Positions 8,479 to 14,946 of a stretch of 64,000 bases of DNA are shown one piece after another. Each line of letters starts with the position of its first letter. Positions within the stretch are counted from its first letter, which is position 1. The notes beneath the pieces are model-generated. The model searched no databases and was not told the DNA's origin. It was given only the letters and a program-made list of their open reading frames with translations. This DNA comes from Rhizobium favelukesii (lineage in GTDB: Bacteria; Pseudomonadota; Alphaproteobacteria; Rhizobiales; Rhizobiaceae). The translations under genes and the position numbers were made by a program. Location of the stretch: positions 1,181,001 to 1,245,000 of the forward strand of contig NZ_HG916852.1 in NCBI RefSeq assembly GCF_000577275.2. The letters run 5' to 3'.

Positions 8479-9396
8479 ATGTTCCGCAGGTTCGTCCGGT
8501 ATTTGCTCTGTCTCGTCGGTGTGGTCGTCATTGGCGGAGCGGTCTTCTACTTCATCACCGCGCCCAATCCGCTTCCCGACAATCATTGGGCCAACCTTGG
8601 CGAACCCGATCTGAAGAACGGTGAAATGGTCTTCTGGACAGGTGGCTGTGTCAGCTGCCACGCTGCGCCGAGATCGGAAGGCGACGCCAAGCTCACGCTC
8701 TCGGGCGGCCTGGCGTTGAAAAGTCCCTTCGGCAACTTCCACGTGCCCAACATCTCGCCTGACGAGAAGGCCGGTATCGGGACATGGACGTTGGCGCAGT
8801 TCGGCAATGCCATGAAGCGCGGCGTCGCGCCCAACGGACAGCATCTCTACCCGTCCTTCCCCTACAATTCCTACGCCCGGATGAGCGACAAGGACGTCAA
8901 CGATCTCTTCGGCTATCTGAAGACGCTGCCGAAGAGCGGCAACGTTGCCCCGCCGCACGAATTGCCTTTCCCTTACAACATCCGGCTGGTGTTGGGCGGC
9001 TGGAAGTTCCTCTATTTCAACGACGAGCCACGTGTCGCGCTTGCGGCCAATGTCGACGACAAGATTAAGCGCGGGCAGTATCTGGTCGAAGGGCCCGGCC
9101 ATTGTGGCGAATGCCACACGCCGCGCGATCGGCTCGGCGGGTTCGAGGGTGACAAATGGCTGGCGGGTGCGCCAAACCCGGAAGGTCGGGGCAGGATCCC
9201 CAATATCACGCCGGGTTCGAAAACCGTCGGCTCATGGAGCCAGGAGGATATCGCCAACTATCTGGAAACCGGCTTCACGCCCGACTTCGATACGGCGGGT
9301 GGCTCGATGGCGGAGGTGCAGCGTAACCTCGCCCACCTGCCGAAACCGGAACTCGAGGCGATCGCAGCCTACGTGAAGGCGGTTCCGAACCGCTAA
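8479..9396 (+). CDS. Dihaem cytochrome c
   Basis: 305 residues. An N-terminal hydrophobic helix (residues ~8-28) acts as signal or anchor. Two cytochrome c domains follow, with haem sites CVSCH (near residue 60) and CGECH (near 210). Each domain carries the distal-side features of the family (HVPNISPDEKAGIGTWT; PNITPGSKTVGSWSQED). This architecture is that of the cytochrome subunit of periplasmic alcohol/aldehyde/gluconate dehydrogenases, here without its dehydrogenase partner next door. The start follows CAGGAGCGGTGA. The partner enzyme is unknown; the PQQ glucose dehydrogenase lies 6 kb away. Confidence 0.93.
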   Translation: MFRRFVRYLLCLVGVVVIGGAVFYFITAPNPLPDNHWANLGEPDLKNGEMVFWTGGCVSCHAAPRSEGDAKLTLSGGLALKSPFGNFHVPNISPDEKAGIGTWTLAQFGNAMKRGVAPNGQHLYPSFPYNSYARMSDKDVNDLFGYLKTLPKSGNVAPPHELPFPYNIRLVLGGWKFLYFNDEPRVALAANVDDKIKRGQYLVEGPGHCGECHTPRDRLGGFEGDKWLAGAPNPEGRGRIPNITPGSKTVGSWSQEDIANYLETGFTPDFDTAGGSMAEVQRNLAHLPKPELEAIAAYVKAVPNR

Positions 9397-9528
9397 TATT
9401 AGCAATATCTCAAAAATGCCGCATTGCAGCACTCCACTGGGTCGTGCGCACTGAACGCCCAGTGGCGAACCCTTCCGAGGTTCGCTTTCCGAACGACGCC
9501 CATCAACGTCTTCCGAAAGGACAGCTGC

Positions 9529-10494
9529 ATGCACATCACGTCGGCCAACCCTGCAGATGATCTCGAGTCCGTCGCCCGCAAGGGCGGCAAATTGCGGCGC
9601 ATGGCGGTGCGGATACCGACTTACATTGCGGATATCCGCGAAAATCCTGCCTGGCTGCCGATGTTCCTGCTGGCGCGAACAATACCGGCGCGCAAGGCGC
9701 ATTGGCTGACTGCACGACGCAGCAATGGCGCGATCGAGAATCTGCCGACGCTTTTCACGGGCGTGGATTATGGAAGCGCCGTCGCGGCGCTGAGGCGGGA
9801 TGGGATATTTCCCAACCTGACGCTCCCCGAAGCGATCACCCGTGAAATCGCCCGCTTTGCAAGCGCAACCCCATGCTTTGGCAATTTCGATCGGCAAATC
9901 GAGTTTCGGGCGTCGGATCATCGCGACGCAGAGCAGCAATGGGGACGGCCGATCCTGAGCGGCCACCACTTCGAGCGTGCCCTTGATTGCCCCGCGGTTC
10001 GTGCGGTCCAGCGCGATCCGGTCCTATCGGAAATCGCACGCTGCTATCTCGGTGCCCAAGCCCGCCTCATTACCACCCGCATCTGGTGGAGTTTTCCCAC
10101 GAGGGCCGGCGAGACCGACCGCAGCCTGGCGTCGCTGGACAAGTATCACTTCGATCTCGACGACTGGCGAATGCTGAAGTTCTTCTTCTATCTCGTCGAC
10201 GTCGACGAAGGCACTGGTCCGCATGTCTATGTCAGGGGTAGCCACAACAAGCGCCGCATCAAGCACCAATTGACCCTTGTGGTCGGCCATCCCGCGCATG
10301 AAATCCTGGATTTCTACGGGAAGGAGAGCGTGACGACGCTGACCGGCGCGGCAGGCTTCGGCTTCGTGGAAGATCCGTTCGGTTTTCATATGGGCACGGT
10401 CGCCAAGACGAAGCCGCGCCTGATGATGGAGGTGGGCTTTGGTGTTTCCAAGCCGTCGCGCCGCCGCTTCCACGGCGAGCCGGTGCTACGGTGA
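9529..10494 (+). CDS. PhyH-like Fe(II)/2-oxoglutarate dioxygenase
   Basis: 321 residues. The ATG at 9529 follows GAAAGGA; an upstream in-frame start at 9424 has no support. The proposed facial triad is H207 and D209 (YHFDLDDW) and distal H287 (PFGFHMG). The segment FFFYLVDVDEGTGPHVYVRGSH is typical of the phytanoyl-CoA dioxygenase family. It is a soluble oxygenase that would hydroxylate an organic substrate using 2-oxoglutarate and O2. The substrate is unknown. There is no operon partner; a palindromic repeat follows. Confidence 0.8.
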   Translation: MHITSANPADDLESVARKGGKLRRMAVRIPTYIADIRENPAWLPMFLLARTIPARKAHWLTARRSNGAIENLPTLFTGVDYGSAVAALRRDGIFPNLTLPEAITREIARFASATPCFGNFDRQIEFRASDHRDAEQQWGRPILSGHHFERALDCPAVRAVQRDPVLSEIARCYLGAQARLITTRIWWSFPTRAGETDRSLASLDKYHFDLDDWRMLKFFFYLVDVDEGTGPHVYVRGSHNKRRIKHQLTLVVGHPAHEILDFYGKESVTTLTGAAGFGFVEDPFGFHMGTVAKTKPRLMMEVGFGVSKPSRRRFHGEPVLR

Positions 10495-10514
10495 ACCCAG
10501 CGCCGTCGGCGCCG

Positions 10515-10612
10515 CTAAAAGTGGGCGCCGGTTTCGGGATAAAGACATGCGTGAGACCAAAAAAAGCGCAGTAAACGCATCCAAAAGATCGCGACGCGCT
10601 TCAGTTAGTTTA
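10515..10612. repeat. Rhizobial intergenic mosaic repeat
   Basis: The stretch between the dioxygenase stop and the convergent PfpI gene contains AAAGTGGGCGCCGGTTTCGG and ATAAAGACATGCGTGAGAC. I recognise these as a widespread non-coding intergenic element of Rhizobiaceae. No gene is visible in it. Recognition is by memory. Confidence 0.45.
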
Positions 10613-10614
10613 GA

Positions 10615-11193
10615 TCAGGCCGCTTTCGGCTGGTGCTCGGCACCGAACATCAGCACGTACTGGTCCAGTTCGTCGCCGGCATGTCCAAGCGCGCGGTAGA
10701 TTTCCGCCGCAAAGGTCATCGGTGCCGATCCGGCCGCCGTCACCAGCTTTCCGTCACGCACGGCCTGCGGGATATCCTTGTAACGAGAGTGGCCGGCGTA
10801 GCCGGGCGCACCTGCGATAAAATTGGCGGCATTGCTGGTATGGTCGATGGCATTCAGCGCTCCTGCGCGGGCAAGGGCCAGCGTTGCGCCGCAAATCCCG
10901 GCGACGAGCTTGTCGTGGGCGATGAAGTCGTCGATCACCTGTTTGAGGTCAGGCGCCTTCTCCGTTTCCCAGATCGTTCCGCCGCAGAGCACGAGGCCGT
11001 CGAAGGCGTTGGCATGCAGGTTTTCAGCCGCGGTATCGGCCGCGACGCGCATGCTGCCCATCGAGCGCACTTCCTCGCCTTCGGGCGTTGCAATCACCAC
11101 GTCGAAGCCGAAGTAGGAGCGTGCGGAGGCCGTCAGTTGCGCGACCTCCCAGTCGGCGAATCCGTCGGTCAGCACGATTGCAAGTCGGGTCAT
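10615..11193 (-). CDS. DJ-1/PfpI family protein
   Basis: 192 residues. The ATG at 11193 follows GGAGA. It shows the class I glutamine-amidotransferase-like fold: LAIVLTDGFADWEVA at the start and nucleophile elbow AGICGATLALA with C101. Family members act as deglycases, chaperones or stress proteins; which applies here cannot be told. It lies 39 bases downstream of the GNAT gene on the same strand and may be co-transcribed with it, which would put it under the leader-peptide element upstream. Confidence 0.88.
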   Translation of the reverse strand: MTRLAIVLTDGFADWEVAQLTASARSYFGFDVVIATPEGEEVRSMGSMRVAADTAAENLHANAFDGLVLCGGTIWETEKAPDLKQVIDDFIAHDKLVAGICGATLALARAGALNAIDHTSNAANFIAGAPGYAGHSRYKDIPQAVRDGKLVTAAGSAPMTFAAEIYRALGHAGDELDQYVLMFGAEHQPKAA

Positions 11194-11232
11194 CGGTTTC
11201 TCCAATGAAAGAACGCAAGGGGCCAATGCCGC

Positions 11233-11727
11233 TCATGCTAAAGCCTGCATATAGCGCATGCCAGTGACCGGGCGAGGCACGAAGTCCATGTTCTCGTAGA
11301 AGCGATGGGCCTGCACGTTGCCGGTGGCGGCGCTGACCGAGAGATAGCCGCAGCCGGCGCTGCGAGCCGTGTCGCGGGCGCGGTTGACGAGATGCTGGCC
11401 GACGCCGTGGCCGCGATGGCCGTCGCGCACGAAGAGATGGTGCAGATCCATGCCGCGCGCACCGTCCTGCGCCCTGTAGAGCGGCACGAGGATCGCGTAG
11501 CCGATCAGGCCTTCGCCGGTCTCGGCAACGAGGGCGCTGATCCACGGCACAGGGCCGAAGAGGTCGCGCTCGAGCTGCTCCTGGCTCGAGGCGGAAGCAT
11601 CGCCGTGGTGCTTGGCGAGCAGGGCGATCATTTCGGTGAGTTCGGGCAGATCGCGCGGCTTGGCGGCGCGGATATTGATCACCGGCGGGCGGATCAATGA
11701 GACTTCGCTGTCTTCGATTTCAACCAT
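11233..11727 (-). CDS. GNAT-family N-acetyltransferase
   Basis: 164 residues. The acetyl-CoA binding motif A is clear (LFVRDGHRGHGVGQHLV), followed by FYENMDFVPRP. Acetyl-CoA-dependent transfer to an amine is expected; the substrate is unknown. The gene is preceded by 150 bases that hold a 16-codon aromatic-rich reading frame and a terminator hairpin, suggesting control by transcription attenuation. The start at 11727 has AAAGGACGCGAAGACC upstream. Confidence 0.9.
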   Translation of the reverse strand: MVEIEDSEVSLIRPPVINIRAAKPRDLPELTEMIALLAKHHGDASASSQEQLERDLFGPVPWISALVAETGEGLIGYAILVPLYRAQDGARGMDLHHLFVRDGHRGHGVGQHLVNRARDTARSAGCGYLSVSAATGNVQAHRFYENMDFVPRPVTGMRYMQALA

Positions 11728-11774
11728 GGTCTTCGCGTCCTTTGTGGTTTTCTGCCGTCAGGACGCTGCCAATA

Positions 11775-11805
11775 CAACAAAGCCGCCTGACGGCGGCTTG
11801 TTGAC
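11775..11805 (-). terminator. Intrinsic terminator of the proposed attenuator upstream of the GNAT gene
   Basis: On the minus strand AAGCCGCC-GTCA-GGCGGCTT forms a perfect 8-bp stem. It extends with one bulge (CAACA / TGTTG) to about 12 bp and runs into TTTGTTGTATT. It ends about 50 bases before the GNAT start. A second copy of GGCGGCT just after the leader stop (within 11818-11828) can pair with the 5' arm instead, so terminator and antiterminator are mutually exclusive. Confidence 0.6.
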
Positions 11806-11828
11806 AATATGATCTGTCCAGCCGCCCC

Positions 11829-11879
11829 TTACAGGTACAGCCAAAAATACGTGCTGGTGATGTGCGCGTTCTTGATCAT
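11829..11879 (-). CDS. Leader peptide of 16 residues (MIKNAHITSTYFWLYL)
   Basis: The ATG is at 11879 and TAA at 11831-11829. The C-terminal codons are Tyr-Phe-Trp-Leu-Tyr-Leu, an aromatic cluster of the kind used as a ribosome-stalling or starvation sensor. There is no ribosome site. Instead the ATG lies about 7 bases after a -10-like GATCTA, so the transcript would be leaderless, as is known for trpL of Sinorhizobium. The stop codon abuts the GGGGCGGCTGG segment that competes with the terminator. Identity as a leader peptide is inferred from this architecture. Confidence 0.55.
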   Translation of the reverse strand: MIKNAHITSTYFWLYL

Positions 11880-11886
11880 GCGTCGA

Positions 11887-11915
11887 TAGATCGTCCAGAA
11901 CGCGCCGTTTGTCAA
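11887..11915 (-). promoter_or_regulatory. Predicted promoter of the leader/GNAT transcript
   Basis: TTGACA at 11915-11910 is followed after 17 bases by GATCTA at 11892-11887. Transcription would start at or next to the ATG of the leader peptide. Confidence 0.5.
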
Positions 11916-12035
11916 TGGGGTTTACGCGCGGGCGCCGGGAAGCGCGCAGCGTCCTTCGACGCAGCCGCCATCGACTGCTTTGCCGGTGGCATCGGAACCG
12001 CTTGCGCCAGCTACTTTTCATCGGCCTCATATTAA

Positions 12036-12054
12036 TATAGGGTACCCCCCTATA
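12036..12054. promoter_or_regulatory. DmeR-type operator
   Basis: TATAGGG-TAC-CCCCCTATA (12036-12054) is an inverted repeat with G/C tracts flanked by AT, the form bound by RcnR/DmeR regulators. It sits immediately before dmeR and overlaps a TATACT that could be the -10 box, consistent with repression of dmeRF. Confidence 0.7.
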
Positions 12055-12070
12055 CTAAGTGGATGAAGCC

Positions 12071-12343
12071 ATGTCGCACACCACGCACCACAAGAAAAAG
12101 CTGATGGCCCGCGTCAGCCGCCTGAAAGGCCAGCTGGAGGCCGTCGAGCGAGCCCTGGAGGCAGAGCGGCCCTGCGGGGAGATTTTGCAGCTGCTTGCCT
12201 CCATACGCGGTGCGCTGAACGGCTTGACCGGGGAGGTGTTGGACGATCATCTCCACGAGCATGTCCTGCATGCCGCGGATGAGAAAGCCCGGACGGAAGC
12301 GGTCGAGGAAATATCCGAAGTCCTGCGGACCTACATTCGCTGA
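12071..12343 (+). CDS. dmeR: RcnR/CsoR-family Ni/Co-responsive repressor
   Basis: 90 residues counted from the ATG at 12071; a GTG at 12059 is the alternative. All RcnR-type metal ligands are in place: H3, C35, H60 and H64. It is an all-helical repressor that releases DNA on binding Ni(II) or Co(II). A matching operator lies immediately upstream and the CDF exporter gene 24 bases downstream. This is the dmeR-dmeF arrangement described in rhizobia. Confidence 0.88.
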   Translation: MSHTTHHKKKLMARVSRLKGQLEAVERALEAERPCGEILQLLASIRGALNGLTGEVLDDHLHEHVLHAADEKARTEAVEEISEVLRTYIR

Positions 12344-12367
12344 GAAAACCGACATGAGGAGCGTGCA

Positions 12368-13342
12368 ATGACTGCACAGACGGAAACACTTAAGCACGAC
12401 CACGTTTTCCTGGGCGCGGACCACGACCGCAACGCCCGCCGTGTCTGGTTCGTCATCGCCCTGACCGCCGTCATGATGGTGGTCGAGATCGGCGCCGGAA
12501 CGTATTACGGTTCGATGGCGCTGGTGGCCGATGGCTGGCATATGTCGACCCATGCCAGCGCTCTGCTGATCTCTGCGGTTGCCTACCGCTATGCGCGCCG
12601 GCAGGCGCACAATCCCCGCTTCACCTTCGGCACCGGCAAGCTCGGCGACCTCGCAGGCTTCGCCAGCGCCATCATCCTGGCGCTGATTGCGCTCTTGATG
12701 GCCTGGGAGAGCTTTCTGCGCATCACCCATCCCGTACCGATCAGCTTCGAGCAGGCGATCGGCGTCGCTGTCGTCGGCCTGCTGGTCAATCTGGCCAGCG
12801 CCTGGCTCCTAAAGGACGGCCATCACGGCCACAGCCACGGTCATTCCCACCATCACCACCACGAGCACGGCGATCATGCCCATCATGGCGACCATGCCCG
12901 TTCTGCACATGCCTCCGACAACAACATGCGTGCGGCCTATGTCCATGTCATTGCCGATGCGCTGACGTCGGTGCTCGCCATTGCCGCACTGTTGCTCGGC
13001 AGTCTTTATGGCTGGCTCTGGCTCGACCCGCTAATGGGCATCGTCGGCGGCCTGATCATTGCCCAATGGTCCTGGGGCCTGATCACGTCGTCGGGCCGCG
13101 TGCTGCTCGACGTTGTGCCGCGGGAGGTGGATCTGCAGCATGAGATTCGTTCGGCGCTGGAAACGGGTGGCGAGCGGATCACCGATCTTCACGTCTGGCA
13201 GGTCGGACCTGGCCATCATGCCGCGATCGTCGCACTCGTCGCGCCGCAGCCCGAAAGCCCGGCCTTCTACAAGGCGAAGCTCGAGCCTCTTGCAGGTCTT
13301 TCGCACGTCACGGTCGAGGTCTCAAAGTCAGCGGCCGCTTGA
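12368..13342 (+). CDS. dmeF: Cation diffusion facilitator, Co/Ni exporter DmeF
   Basis: 324 residues, six hydrophobic segments. ALVADGWHMSTHA near residue 55 and VHVIADALTSV near 195 carry the transport-site His/Asp residues. Between the fourth and fifth helices is a very histidine-rich loop (residues ~152-178), typical of DmeF. It extrudes divalent metal, probably Co and Ni, across the inner membrane in exchange for protons. It is co-transcribed with dmeR. Confidence 0.92.
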   Translation: MTAQTETLKHDHVFLGADHDRNARRVWFVIALTAVMMVVEIGAGTYYGSMALVADGWHMSTHASALLISAVAYRYARRQAHNPRFTFGTGKLGDLAGFASAIILALIALLMAWESFLRITHPVPISFEQAIGVAVVGLLVNLASAWLLKDGHHGHSHGHSHHHHHEHGDHAHHGDHARSAHASDNNMRAAYVHVIADALTSVLAIAALLLGSLYGWLWLDPLMGIVGGLIIAQWSWGLITSSGRVLLDVVPREVDLQHEIRSALETGGERITDLHVWQVGPGHHAAIVALVAPQPESPAFYKAKLEPLAGLSHVTVEVSKSAAA

Positions 13343-13408
13343 CGCGACTCATCCGGGCCACAATCGGTCTCTAGCCCTGTCTCCATTGATTCAGGTAGAG
13401 GACTTTTC

Positions 13409-14299
13409 ATGCGCGGCTTTTCCATCCGTCGCCGGACACTTCTTGGTTCGGCACTGCTTTCGCCCGCCTTGCTCCTTCCGCGTGTTGCGCGGACGGAAGA
13501 CAGTGATGATGAAATCAATCGGCGGATAGGTGCACTCGAAAAGGCGATCGGTGGTCGTATTGGTGTATCCGCCATCGACACCCAGACCAACATTTCGTTC
13601 GGCTATCGCGAAACCGAGCGCTTTCCTCTCAGCAGCACGTTCAAGGTCCTGGCCGCGGGCCTTGTGCTTGCGCGGGTAGACAAGGGGCAGGAGACGCTCG
13701 AGAGGCGTGTCGTCTACGACCAGGCCAAGCTCGTCACCTATTCGCCCGAGACGGAAAAGCACGTCGGCGGCGAGGGCATGAGCCTCAGTGAACTCTGCGC
13801 AGCGGCGATCACGCTGAGCGACAATACGGCCGGCAACCTGCTGCTGGAAAGCTTCGGCGGCCCTCCCGAGCTCACCAAATGGCTGCGTACGCTGGGCGAC
13901 CGTTCGACAAGGCTCGACCGCTGGGAAACGGCACTGAACGAAGCCAAGGACGGCGACCCGCAGGACACGACGACGCCCGATGCAATGGTCGACACGCTCG
14001 GCAACCTGGCGCTTGGCTCGGCGCTATCGGAGCCCTCGCGCGACAAGCTGACGGAATGGATGGTGGCGAATACGACGGGTGGCGCGCGCCTGCGCGCCGG
14101 CCTTCCGGGCGCCTGGAGGATCGGCGACAAGACCGGCACCGGAAACAACGGCAGCGCCGCCGATATCGCCATCGTCTGGCCGCCCGGGCATGGCGCGATC
14201 CTCGTTGCAGCTTATGTGACGCAGGCCAAGGCGCCATTGTCGGAGATCAACCCGGTCTTCGCCGAGGTTGGCAGGATCGTGGCCGATATGGTCGGATAA
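13409..14299 (+). CDS. Class A beta-lactamase with Tat-type signal
   Basis: 296 residues. All class A motifs are present: S76-T-F-K79, S137-D-N139, the general-base glutamate E173 in RWETALNEA, and K241-T-G. It hydrolyses beta-lactams in the periplasm. The signal has consecutive arginines ahead of a hydrophobic stretch (SIRRRTLLGSALLSPALLL), consistent with twin-arginine export. The start follows AGAGGAC. No LysR/AmpR regulator adjoins it. Substrate range cannot be read from sequence. Confidence 0.92.
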   Translation: MRGFSIRRRTLLGSALLSPALLLPRVARTEDSDDEINRRIGALEKAIGGRIGVSAIDTQTNISFGYRETERFPLSSTFKVLAAGLVLARVDKGQETLERRVVYDQAKLVTYSPETEKHVGGEGMSLSELCAAAITLSDNTAGNLLLESFGGPPELTKWLRTLGDRSTRLDRWETALNEAKDGDPQDTTTPDAMVDTLGNLALGSALSEPSRDKLTEWMVANTTGGARLRAGLPGAWRIGDKTGTGNNGSAADIAIVWPPGHGAILVAAYVTQAKAPLSEINPVFAEVGRIVADMVG

Positions 14300-14372
14300 T
14301 GCTTGTCGGTCAAAGAGATGCGACGGAAACGCAATTCTCCGTCGCATCGACCTGAATCAGTTTGTGAAGGCC

Positions 14373-14831
14373 TCAGACGCTGATAGTCGCGTCCGGGTTC
14401 GGCTTATCCTTGCTGTCGTCGTCGCCGGTCAGCTGTCGCTTCAGCTCGGCCGCGATCTGCTTTTCGATGGCCTCGCGCTGTTCCGGCGGCATTGCCTTGA
14501 GATCGTCCTCGGTCAGACCGAGCCGCTGGAGGATCTGGTCGCGAATGCGCTCTGCCGGCGTCTTGTTGGCGAGGTCCGTGAACTCGGAGACAACAGCGTC
14601 ATGGCGCGCTTTCGCCGGATCCTCGGTGCCATCCATGGTCACCGTGCCGCTGCTCTGCAGCGCCCACATCGTGCTGGAGATTGAGGTCGGCGTGCTGCTT
14701 GGCTGAAGTGCCGCGCCGCTTTGGCGAACGCTCATCTCGGCATCACTGGACTGTTGCTTGTTGCGCTGGCCGGACTGGCCGAAGAGGTTGGTCAATCCAT
14801 AGGTGCTGGAAATGCTACTGCCTATCTTCAT
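14373..14831 (-). CDS. Hypothetical protein, Ser/Gln-rich N-terminus
   Basis: 152 residues. The ATG at 14831 follows CAGGGAGAA. The first ~65 residues are low-complexity (Ser, Thr, Gln). The second half is charged and helical (PAERIRDQILQRLGLTEDDL, then MPPEQREAIEKQIAAELKR), a form seen in rhizobial proteins of unknown function. There is no signal peptide or membrane segment. It lies downstream of gcd on the same strand beyond a strong hairpin. Confidence 0.7.
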   Translation of the reverse strand: MKIGSSISSTYGLTNLFGQSGQRNKQQSSDAEMSVRQSGAALQPSSTPTSISSTMWALQSSGTVTMDGTEDPAKARHDAVVSEFTDLANKTPAERIRDQILQRLGLTEDDLKAMPPEQREAIEKQIAAELKRQLTGDDDSKDKPNPDATISV

Positions 14832-14902
14832 GAAAATTCTCCCTGAAACAATGCGCGGGAGAATGGCGTGCCAGACATGCCTGGAGCTTGCCTCCGCGGG
14901 CT

Positions 14903-14932
14903 CGGACGGCGGCCTATAGAGGCGGCCGTCCG
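14903..14932 (-). terminator. GC-rich hairpin after gcd
   Basis: CGGACGGCGGCC-TATAGA-GGCGGCCGTCCG is a 12-bp stem with one mismatch, just past the gcd stop. There is no U-run, so it may be a weak terminator or an mRNA 3' stabiliser. Confidence 0.4.
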
Positions 14933-14946
14933 CCTCACGTCCCGAG

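Noticed and set aside
12050..12730. 226-codon frame antisense to dmeR and the start of dmeF
   Set aside because: Composition is that of a GC-rich shadow; both sense genes are well conserved.
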